Below, in pieces: positions 30,304 to 38,313 of a stretch of 64,000 nucleotides of DNA. The notes below the pieces were generated by a model that saw only the letters and a list, made by a program, of their open reading frames with translations, had not been told where the DNA came from and ran no database searches. This DNA is from Cellulomonas rhizosphaerae (lineage in GTDB: Bacteria; Actinomycetota; Actinomycetes; Actinomycetales; Cellulomonadaceae). The translations under genes were made by a program, and so were the position numbers. The stretch covers positions 1-64,000 of the forward strand of contig NZ_QWKP01000214.1 of the NCBI RefSeq assembly GCF_003470205.1, given 5' to 3'. Position 1 is the first letter of the stretch; every line of letters begins with the position of its first letter.

Positions 30304-31443
30304 TCAGGCCCGGTCGAGCACGTAGATGCGCGGGTGGTGGCCCTTGGCGAACACGCGCGTGACCTCGCGGGTCGTCCACTGGTCGGTCTCGCGCAGGCAG
30401 CGGTCCATGACCTTGATCTCGTGCGTGAGCACGACGAGCCGTGCCCCCGGCGCGGCGAGGCGGTGGGCCGCGCGCAGCAGGTCCGCGTGCAGCTCCGCGT
30501 TGGTGGCGTGCGAGCCGTGCAGCGTGCCCCACGGCGGGTCGGCGAGCAGCAGGTCGTAGCCGCCCTCGAGCTGGGGGTCGCGGATGTCGGCCGTGATCAG
30601 CTGGGCCTTGCGGGCCAGCGACGCGGCGGCGAGGTTCTCGGTGGCGGCGGCGATCGCGTCGGGTGCGTCGTCGATGCCGACGGCCGCCGCGGCGGGACCG
30701 GCGAGCAGGCGCTCGATCAGCAGCGTGCCCGAGCCGCACATGAGGTTGACGACCCGGTCCTCGGGCACGACGCCGGCGATGCGGGTCATGGCCGCGGCGA
30801 TCGTCGCGTTCGCGGCGCCCGGGTAGTCGGCCGCGCGCCAGGGGCGGGCGGACAGCGGGCGGTTGCCGACCCGGACCAGGACGTCCCAGCCGGGGTCGGC
30901 CTCGCCGCGCGCGGGGCCGCGACGGACGCGGACGACGAGCTCGCCGTCCTTCTCGTCGTACTTCAGGCCGGTGGCGGCGTTCAGCTCCGAGGCCAGGCGG
31001 GCGAAGACCGACGAGTCGCTGCCTGCCGCCTCGAAGCGGAAGGTCGACGAGCCCGCGACGCGCAGCGAGGAGTACATCGCCTCGACGATCCGGGCCAGGT
31101 GGTCGCCGCTCGTCAGCGACTTGGGGCGCGGCACGTCGAAGTGCAGGACGAGGAACACGGCGACCGCGGTGGTCAGCCGACGCGTGTGGGCGAGGGGGTT
31201 GCTGATCGCGACCGCGAGCGCGTCGTCGCGGCCTGCGACGGGAGCGGCCGGCCGGCGCGGGTGCAGCACCGCGGTGACCTCGTCGGCCAGGACGTCGCCG
31301 AGCCCGGGCAGGAACGTGACCTCGATTCGGGTCTCGCGCACCTGCTCGTCGCGTGAGGGTGCGCCGCGGCGGGTGGGCGTGGGGCGGCCGTGGTGACGCA
31401 CGCCGGAGGGCCGCCGGCCGCGGCCGGACGAGGGGGTCGGCAC
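30304..31443 (-). CDS. THUMP/Rossmann-type nucleic-acid methyltransferase (TrmN/RlmL-like)
   Basis: About 379 residues if started at GTG 31443, which directly follows the TetR stop; GTG 31341 (VRETRIEVTFLPGLGDVLAD) is an equally good start and gives 345 residues. The C-terminal half is a class I SAM methyltransferase: motif I VNLMCGSGTLLIE, an acidic residue in AAVGIDDAPD, and the catalytic NPPY-type motif as LLLADPPWGTLHGSH. A THUMP-like N-terminal region is likely. The DPPW motif fits exocyclic amino group methylation of rRNA or tRNA guanosine. It is probably in an operon with tetR. Confidence 0.8.
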   Translation of the reverse strand: MPTPSSGRGRRPSGVRHHGRPTPTRRGAPSRDEQVRETRIEVTFLPGLGDVLADEVTAVLHPRRPAAPVAGRDDALAVAISNPLAHTRRLTTAVAVFLVLHFDVPRPKSLTSGDHLARIVEAMYSSLRVAGSSTFRFEAAGSDSSVFARLASELNAATGLKYDEKDGELVVRVRRGPARGEADPGWDVLVRVGNRPLSARPWRAADYPGAANATIAAAMTRIAGVVPEDRVVNLMCGSGTLLIERLLAGPAAAAVGIDDAPDAIAAATENLAAASLARKAQLITADIRDPQLEGGYDLLLADPPWGTLHGSHATNAELHADLLRAAHRLAAPGARLVVLTHEIKVMDRCLRETDQWTTREVTRVFAKGHHPRIYVLDRA

Positions 31444-31444
31444 G

Positions 31445-32050
31445 TCAGGCGGGGACGAGCACGGGTGCGCCGACGGCGCGGAGCACGAACGCCTCGGTCT
31501 GGGCGATCGCGCGCTCGCGGGCGGGGCCGTCGTCGGGCACGCCGCGACCGGACAGGCACGCGTTGACCAGCGGGACCGTGGTGTCGAGGTCCTGCTCGGG
31601 GAAGGCGCCCGACGCGATGCCGGCCGCGAGGATCTCGCGCAGCACCTGCTCGACCACGACGACGTGCTCGCGGACGCGCTGCTGCGTGGAGCGGGACAGC
31701 ACCGAGCGCAGCTCCGGGCCGGGGGCCACGTGGTAGACGCGCTTGAGTTGCGTCTGCTGGCGGACGTAGGTGCGCAGCTGCTCGACGGGGTCGTCGATGT
31801 CGTCCAGCGCGCGCTGCAGCGTCGCGGCGTACTGGTCGGTCTCGTGAGTGATGAAGCCGACGAGGAGCGCTTCCTTGTCCGGGAAGTGGTTGTAGACCGC
31901 CGTGCGGCCGACGCCGGCCGCCTGCGCGATCTCGGCGAGGGTGATGGCGTCGAAGCCCTGCTCGGCCATGAGGGTCGACAGCGCCGCGAAGAGCTTCTGG
32001 CGGGTCTGCTCACGGTGCTCGTGCAGCGATCCGCCGATGATCTTGGGCAT
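31445..32050 (-). CDS. TetR-family transcriptional regulator
   Basis: A 201-residue regulator from ATG 32050 (MPKIIGGSLHEHREQTRQKL). The helix-turn-helix is TLAEIAQAAGVGRTAVYNHF near residues 35-54, followed by PDKEALLVGFI. The C-terminal ligand-binding region is all-helical. An upstream extension in frame lacks support. It precedes the methyltransferase gene and faces the divergent GAF regulator 157 bp away. Its target is not evident. Confidence 0.9.
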   Translation of the reverse strand: MPKIIGGSLHEHREQTRQKLFAALSTLMAEQGFDAITLAEIAQAAGVGRTAVYNHFPDKEALLVGFITHETDQYAATLQRALDDIDDPVEQLRTYVRQQTQLKRVYHVAPGPELRSVLSRSTQQRVREHVVVVEQVLREILAAGIASGAFPEQDLDTTVPLVNACLSGRGVPDDGPARERAIAQTEAFVLRAVGAPVLVPA

Positions 32051-32206
32051 GGTGACATCGTCGCACGCCGCGTCAGAAAAACCCACCAGACCGGGGGTGA
32101 TCCGCGTGACCCACACCGACCCTTCACGTGCCCTCGCCCTGCCGGAACTGGACACGCGTCCCTACACTCGAGGTGGTCCCGACGACGACGTCGGCCAGGA
32201 GGTGCG

Positions 32207-33448
32207 ATGAGCGCAACCACCGTGAGTGCGGCGCACGACGAGTTCGTGACGACCGGGCACGCGCCCGGCCGGTCCGTGCGCCGCGTGGTGGCCGACTCCT
32301 GGCGCCGCAGCCGCCGCAGCGGCGTCGATCCCGAGCAGTCCTCGCCGCCGGTCGACGTCAGCGCGAACGACCTGGCCGGCCTGCGCCGCGAGCACCCGCT
32401 CTCGGTCGCGCTGCCGATCGTGCGCCAGCTCCTGCTCGACCGCGACCCCGGCTGGGTCGCGGCGCTCACCGACCAGACCGGCCGGCTGCTGTGGGTCGAG
32501 GGCGACGCGCGCGTGCGCCGGCAGGTCGAGGTCGCCGGCTTCGTCGCGGGAGCGGTGTGGCGCGAGGACTGCGCGGGCACCAACGCGCCCGGCACGGCGC
32601 TGGCCACCAACCGCGAGGTGCAGGTCATCGGCACCGAGCACTGGGCGCGGCCGGTCCAGCCGTGGAACTGCGCGGCGGTCCCAGTGCACGACTCCGCCGG
32701 CCAGGTGCTGGGCGTTCTCGACGTGACCGGCGGCTCCGTGGTCGCGTCCGGGCTCGCGATGCAGCTGGTCCGCGCGACCGCGGCCGCCATCGAGGCGACG
32801 ATCGCGTCGCGGCCCACCGGCGGCACCTCGGCCGTCCCCGTCGGGCCGCCCGTCCCGTCGCTGCACGTGCTCGGCGGCCAGGTCGGGACGCTCGGGCTCG
32901 ACGCCGCCGCGCACCGCCTGGGCGGCCGGCACGCCGAGATCCTGCTGCTGCTGGCCGAGCACCCCGCGGGCCTGTCCGGAGACCAGCTCGCGGTCCTGCT
33001 CTCCGACGCGGAGCTGTCCGACGTAACGGTCCGGGCGGAGGTGTCCCGCCTACGCCGGCTCGTCGGGCCGCTGCTCAGCGAGTCGCGGCCCTACCGGCTG
33101 ACACGCGCGGTTCGCACGGACGTCGACGTCGTGCGCGACGCCCTGGCCGTGGGCGACACCACCCAGGCGCTGTCCGCGTACACCGGGCCCGTGCTGCCGC
33201 GGTCGGTCGCCCCTGGGGTCGAGAAGCTGCGGACGCGGCTGGCCGACGAGCTCCGCGCCGCGGTGCTCGCGTCGCGCGACCCGCAGCTGCTCGCGCGGTG
33301 GGCGGCGTCCGACGAGGGCGCCGACGACTGGGCCGCGTGGGCCGCCCTCGCCTCGTCGAGCGTGCCCGGCTCGGCGCACCACCTGCGCGCGCACGCCCAG
33401 CTCGTCCGCCTCGAGCGCGAGATCGGTCGGCGTCACCCGGTCGGGTGA
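32207..33448 (+). CDS. GAF-domain transcriptional regulator of the aldehyde dehydrogenase locus
   Basis: A 413-residue protein from ATG 32207 with CAGGAGG upstream. Residues about 20-205 match the N-terminus of AcoR-type regulators: [20 protein letters not shown], then a GAF region with [19 protein letters not shown] and [18 protein letters not shown]. In place of the AAA+ domain, the C-terminal part is a winged-helix-like segment ([35 protein letters not shown]), as usual for actinobacterial versions, which work with sigma-70 polymerase. It probably senses an aldehyde or alcohol and activates the ALDH gene downstream. Confidence 0.85.
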   Translation: MSATTVSAAHDEFVTTGHAPGRSVRRVVADSWRRSRRSGVDPEQSSPPVDVSANDLAGLRREHPLSVALPIVRQLLLDRDPGWVAALTDQTGRLLWVEGDARVRRQVEVAGFVAGAVWREDCAGTNAPGTALATNREVQVIGTEHWARPVQPWNCAAVPVHDSAGQVLGVLDVTGGSVVASGLAMQLVRATAAAIEATIASRPTGGTSAVPVGPPVPSLHVLGGQVGTLGLDAAAHRLGGRHAEILLLLAEHPAGLSGDQLAVLLSDAELSDVTVRAEVSRLRRLVGPLLSESRPYRLTRAVRTDVDVVRDALAVGDTTQALSAYTGPVLPRSVAPGVEKLRTRLADELRAAVLASRDPQLLARWAASDEGADDWAAWAALASSSVPGSAHHLRAHAQLVRLEREIGRRHPVG

Positions 33449-33498
33449 ACTTGCCCCGTCGAACTGCGATGATCACGGGCCGCGCGCACGCTGGACGG

Positions 33499-33687
33499 AT
33501 GACCGAGTCACACGTCCACCTCACCGACGACGACGTCCGCGCAGCACGGCGGGCGTGGTTGGCGGCCCACGAGGAGGATCCCGACTCGGGTCGGACGGCG
33601 CGGCTGCACGACGGGTACCGCCGCGTGGTCAACGCCCAGGCGCAGCAGATCGCGGACGACTTCCGGGCGCGGCGGGCCGAGCGCTAA
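33499..33687 (+). CDS. small hypothetical protein between regulator and ALDH
   Basis: A 62-residue protein, [20 protein letters not shown] onward, charged and helical, ending in [14 protein letters not shown] 33499 has a CACGCT -10-like element upstream; an earlier in-frame ATG at 33469 is possible. The composition suggests a small DNA-binding-like or coiled helical protein, but no domain is recognised. It lies between the GAF regulator and the aldehyde dehydrogenase genes. Confidence 0.65.
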   Translation: MTESHVHLTDDDVRAARRAWLAAHEEDPDSGRTARLHDGYRRVVNAQAQQIADDFRARRAER

Positions 33688-33692
33688 GGCGG

Positions 33693-33727
33693 GTGCAACG
33701 GTCGTGCAACGTGCCGCGGCCTACCGT
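33693..33727 (+). promoter_or_regulatory. direct-repeat activator site and -10 box upstream of aldehyde dehydrogenase
   Basis: GTGCAACG occurs at 33693-33700 and again at 33704-33711, 11 bp apart (one helical turn), ending 10 bp before a TACCGT -10 box (33722-33727). The repeats cover the -35 position, as expected for an activator site. The adjacent GAF regulator is the natural candidate. A CCGGACG/CGTCCGG hairpin (33758-33777) lies in the leader. Confidence 0.5.
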
Positions 33728-33797
33728 GCGGGAGGATCGCGGCAAGGGTGCCGCGCCCCGGACGCCTCGTCGTCCGGATGACCTGCCAGGAGGCGCG

Positions 33798-35321
<1,524 letters not shown>

Positions 35322-35347
35322 CCGAGCCGAGCACGAACCAGCCCGAT

Positions 35348-35427
35348 CTAGCCGCACTTGTGACGGAAGTGCGCCCCTGAGGCTCCGTGGGGCCTCAGGG
35401 GACGACACCCGTCACAAGTGCGGCTAG
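35348..35427. repeat. 80-nt nested inverted repeat within the ALDH-DUF779 operon
   Basis: The outer arms CTAGCCGCACTTGTGACGG (35348-35366) and its exact complement (35409-35427) form a perfect 19-bp stem. Inside, CCCCTGAGGC (35374-35383) pairs perfectly with 35392-35401. The left shoulder also has GCACTT...AAGTGC. The structure fills the gap between the ALDH stop and the DUF779 start. It could be an attenuator, an mRNA-processing element or a small mobile palindrome. Confidence 0.85.
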
Positions 35428-35449
35428 GTGGGGCCAGGAAGGGAGCGCG

Positions 35450-35839
35450 ATGGGACTGCCCGAGCGGGTCGCGGTGACCGACGAGGCCGCCACGATGCTG
35501 CGCCGGCTGCGCGAGCAGCACGGCGAGCTGATGTTCCACCAGTCCGGCGGCTGCTGCGACGGCTCGTCGCCGATGTGCTTCCCGCAGGGGGAGTTCTTCA
35601 CGGGCGACGTCGACGAGCACCTCGGCGACCTGGACCTCGGCGACGGGGTGGTCGTGCCCGTGTGGATGACCAAGGCGCAGTACGAGTACTGGAAGCACAC
35701 GCACCTGACGATCGACGTCGTCAAGGGCCGCGGCGCGGGCTTCTCCCTCGAAGCCCCCGAGGGCGTGCGGTTCCTCATCCGCTCGCGCCTGCTGACCGAC
35801 GACGAGTACGGCGAGCTGCACACCGCGGGGGTCGTGTAG
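35450..35839 (+). CDS. DUF779 protein, aldehyde dehydrogenase companion
   Basis: A 129-residue protein with the DUF779 signature FHQSGGCCDGSSPMCFPQGEF and later MTKAQYEYWKHTHLTIDVV. The Cys pair plus third Cys could bind metal. DUF779 genes occur next to ExaC-type aldehyde dehydrogenases in many bacteria, and the protein may mature or support that enzyme; the mechanism is not established. The ATG has GGAAGGGAG upstream. It lies 128 bp after the ALDH gene, across the nested hairpin. Confidence 0.92.
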   Translation: MGLPERVAVTDEAATMLRRLREQHGELMFHQSGGCCDGSSPMCFPQGEFFTGDVDEHLGDLDLGDGVVVPVWMTKAQYEYWKHTHLTIDVVKGRGAGFSLEAPEGVRFLIRSRLLTDDEYGELHTAGVV

Positions 35840-35845
35840 CCGAGA

Positions 35846-35851
35846 TACCGT
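35846..35851 (+). promoter_or_regulatory. -10 box TACCGT, leaderless start
   Basis: TACCGT is 6 nt before ATG 35858, implying its own leaderless transcript for the DinB gene despite the short distance to DUF779. Confidence 0.6.
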
Positions 35852-35857
35852 GCGGGG

Positions 35858-36397
35858 ATGACGACGCCGGCCGCCGCCCCCGCCATCGAGCCCGACGAGA
35901 AGGACTGGACCTGGGTCCTGCGCGAGCGCTGCCCGGAGTGCGGCTTCACCGCGGCCGACGCCGACACCACGGCCATCGGCGGCACGGTCCGCGATCTCGC
36001 GCCCCGCTGGGTCTCGGCCCTGCACCGCACCGACGCGCGCGAGCGCCCCGAGCCCACCACCTGGTCGACGCTCGAGTACGGCGCGCACGTCCGCGACGTG
36101 TTCCGGGTCTTCGACGGCCGCCTCGCGCTCATGCTCGCCGAGGACGACCCGCTGTTCGAGAACTGGGACCAGGACGCCACCGCGCTCGCGGACCGCTACG
36201 ACCTGCAGGACCCGACGGTCGTGGCCGACGAGCTCGCGGACGCGGCCGATGCGATCGCGGACCGGTTCGACTCCGTGGCCGACGACGCCTGGGAGCGCAC
36301 GGGCCGCCGCTCGAACGGGTCGGAGTTCACGGTGACCACGCTCGGCCAGTACTTCCTGCACGACGTGGTCCACCACCTGCACGACGTGCACGCCTGA
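35858..36397 (+). CDS. DinB-like four-helix metal-binding protein
   Basis: A 179-residue protein. The N-terminal Cys pair RCPECGF is followed by a DinB-type four-helix bundle with candidate metal-ligand His residues in YGAHVRDVFRVF and HDVVHHLHDVHA. In actinobacteria this family includes mycothiol-dependent transferases and isomerases. Here the Cys pair near residues 26-29 is an additional feature common to a subgroup annotated simply as DinB family. The leaderless -10 marks it as a separate unit. Confidence 0.82.
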   Translation: MTTPAAAPAIEPDEKDWTWVLRERCPECGFTAADADTTAIGGTVRDLAPRWVSALHRTDARERPEPTTWSTLEYGAHVRDVFRVFDGRLALMLAEDDPLFENWDQDATALADRYDLQDPTVVADELADAADAIADRFDSVADDAWERTGRRSNGSEFTVTTLGQYFLHDVVHHLHDVHA

Positions 36398-36399
36398 AG

Positions 36400-36456
36400 T
36401 TGTCCACAGGGTTCGTCCACAGGCGGTGGGTAGTGCGGGTGAAAGCCTGTGGACAA
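36400..36456. promoter_or_regulatory. cluster of DnaA-box-like sequences forming an inverted repeat
   Basis: TTGTCCACAGG (36400-36410) and CCTGTGGACAA (36446-36456) are exact complements. A third partial copy, CGTCCACAGGC, lies between them. TTGTCCACA is the actinobacterial DnaA-box form. The cluster sits 69-125 bp upstream of the next gene. It is too small for an origin; it may titrate DnaA, regulate the gene, or act as a hairpin. Confidence 0.5.
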
Positions 36457-36512
36457 ACTCGCCGAACCGGTGGATGACGCGGGCCAAAAACACGGCCGAA
36501 ACAATGTCTCGC

Positions 36513-36518
36513 TAGCGT
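36513..36518 (+). promoter_or_regulatory. -10 box TAGCGT, leaderless start
   Basis: TAGCGT is 6 nt before ATG 36525. Confidence 0.6.
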
Positions 36519-36524
36519 CCGGCC

Positions 36525-37388
36525 ATGAGCCAGGTCTGGGGTGTTCCCGCAGAGCTCGACGGGCAGCACGTGGTCGCCCTGCCGAGAGGTACGGATGTGC
36601 TCGCGCTTGCCGGCGCGTGGTTCGCCGGGGCGTCCTGGGAGGCGGCGCCGGTCGCCAGCGCCCCCGCGACGAGGATGGCCGGCGCGCGGTTCCGCGGCGT
36701 GGTCGTCCAGGAGGCGTCCGCCGCGACGCTGGGTCGGCTCCGGCTCGGTGACGCGGGCGTGCTCGTCGGCCCCGCGCCCTCGCCCGACCACGACGTGTAC
36801 GGCCTCGCCGAGGGCAGCGACCCCGCGGTCGGCTGGATGACCGCGGCGGCCCGGCGGACCGGCGGGCTCGTCGTCGCGCCGGACCGCTCGCGCTCGCTCG
36901 TCCCCGACCGGCACGCGGACGTGAGCCTGACCCTGTGGTCGGCCCAGCCGATGGCCGCGGTCGACGCGGTCCCGCTGGTGCGCCCGGCCCTGGCCGGTGC
37001 GCGCGTCGGGCCGGTCGACCTGCCGCGGCCGAACGGCACCGCCGACACCGGGCCGCAGCCGTTCGGCGTGACCGCGATGTTCGACTACGACGGCGCCGTG
37101 ACGCTCACGATGCGCCGCCAGACGGACGGGCCGGTCGTCCTGGGCAGCCTCGACTGGCGCGAGCACGGTCCGTGGGCCTACCGCGTGGTGTGGGAGCCGC
37201 TCGAGCCGGGCGAGCTCGAGACCGAGACGCCCTCGCCGCTGCACGTCATCGCGCGGGACCGGGTCATGCCGTCGATGGCCCGCGTGATCGCCGCGCTGTG
37301 GCGGGCGGTCGGGGGGACGGTGGTGGACGCGGGCGGGTTCGTCGTGACGCCCGACGAGCTGCGCGAGCGCGCGACGCCGCACCGCTGA
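36525..37388 (+). CDS. hypothetical protein, paralog of the protein encoded at 57772
   Basis: A 287-residue soluble protein with no recognised domain. It is a full-length, shorter paralog of the 377-residue protein at 57772-58905: both open with a (V/L)LALP segment, then A..FA.A.WE; both have AARR.GG and a later DLTL or LTLW stretch; both end with YRV.WEP, ARA/IAALWRAVGG and a G/ADF(L/V)V.P.(D/E)L tail. The family is therefore at least two-copy in this genome. Preceded by a DnaA-box-like repeat and a leaderless -10. Function unknown. Confidence 0.75.
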   Translation: MSQVWGVPAELDGQHVVALPRGTDVLALAGAWFAGASWEAAPVASAPATRMAGARFRGVVVQEASAATLGRLRLGDAGVLVGPAPSPDHDVYGLAEGSDPAVGWMTAAARRTGGLVVAPDRSRSLVPDRHADVSLTLWSAQPMAAVDAVPLVRPALAGARVGPVDLPRPNGTADTGPQPFGVTAMFDYDGAVTLTMRRQTDGPVVLGSLDWREHGPWAYRVVWEPLEPGELETETPSPLHVIARDRVMPSMARVIAALWRAVGGTVVDAGGFVVTPDELRERATPHR

Positions 37389-37392
37389 CGGG

Positions 37393-38313
37393 TCAGGCGA
37401 ACGGCTCGGAGCCGGCCGGCACCAGGTCCACCGCGACGCTGAGCCGCGACCCCGAGCCCTCGGTGAAGATCACGCCCCGCAGCGGCGGGACGTCCTGGTA
37501 GTCGCGCCCCCAGCCGAGCACCACGTACCGGTCGTCGACGAACTGGTCGTTGGTCGGGTCGATGTCCACCCACCCGGCACCCGGCACCCAGGCCGAGACC
37601 CACGCGTGCGAGGCGTCGGCCCCGCGCAGCTTCTCGCGCCCCGCCGGCGGTCGCGTCTCGATGTGCCCCGAGACGTAGCGCGCGGGCAGCCCGTGGGCGC
37701 GCAGCGCGGCGATCATCAGGTGCGCGAAGTCCTGGCACACGCCCGCGCCCTGGGCCAGCAGCTGGGCCTGCGTGGTCGAGACCGTCGTCGATCCGGACCG
37801 GTAGGCGAGCTCGGTGCGGATGCGGTGCGCGAGGTCGACGAGCAGCTCGCCGAGCGGCCGGTCCGGCGTGAAGGAGGGGGCTGCCCATGCCCGGACCTCG
37901 TCGCCCGGCACCGCGTGGGTCGACGGGAGCACCAGCTCGCGGAGCGCGACGAGCACGTCCGGCGAGACGGCCGCCGCCGAGTCGCCCGTCTCGACCGACC
38001 GCGCGGTGTCCTCCCAGGTCACGGCCGGCAGCGAGTCGAGCGACGCGGCGACGCGGCTGACCTCGATCGTCGACCGCGCGGTGACCACGAGCCGCGTGTG
38101 CGCGCGGGTCACGCCGTAGTACGTGGTCCGGTTCCCGTAGTAGTCGATGTGGGTGGAGGTGTCGGCGGGCGTGGGGTCGACCTCGACGGTCGCCGCCAGC
38201 ACGGCCTGCCCCGGGAGGTCGCGCGGCGTCATCGTCGTGCGGCCGTAGGAGTCGGTGACCGGGCCGCCGTAGGTGTACGTGGTGCGGTGCACGAGGTCGT
38301 AGGTGCGGGTCAC
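37393..38313 (-). CDS. transglutaminase-like protein (bacterial TGase N-terminal type)
   Basis: A 306-residue protein from GTG 38313, which overlaps the upstream stop (GTGA). The N-terminal region VTRTYDLVHRTTYTYGG is the usual bacterial transglutaminase N-terminal domain. The catalytic triad is Cys in GAGVCQDFAHLM, His in ASHAWVSAWVPG and Asp in DIDPTNDQF. It always accompanies circularly permuted ATP-grasp and alpha-E proteins, as here. It is probably an amide-forming or cleaving enzyme acting on an unknown peptide-like product, in the cytoplasm. Confidence 0.92.
   Translation of the reverse strand: MTRTYDLVHRTTYTYGGPVTDSYGRTTMTPRDLPGQAVLAATVEVDPTPADTSTHIDYYGNRTTYYGVTRAHTRLVVTARSTIEVSRVAASLDSLPAVTWEDTARSVETGDSAAAVSPDVLVALRELVLPSTHAVPGDEVRAWAAPSFTPDRPLGELLVDLAHRIRTELAYRSGSTTVSTTQAQLLAQGAGVCQDFAHLMIAALRAHGLPARYVSGHIETRPPAGREKLRGADASHAWVSAWVPGAGWVDIDPTNDQFVDDRYVVLGWGRDYQDVPPLRGVIFTEGSGSRLSVAVDLVPAGSEPFA

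Noticed and set aside
36400-36456. Chromosome origin
   Set aside because: Only two to three DnaA-like boxes, no AT-rich unwinding region, and no dnaA/dnaN/gyrB/rpmH neighbours.
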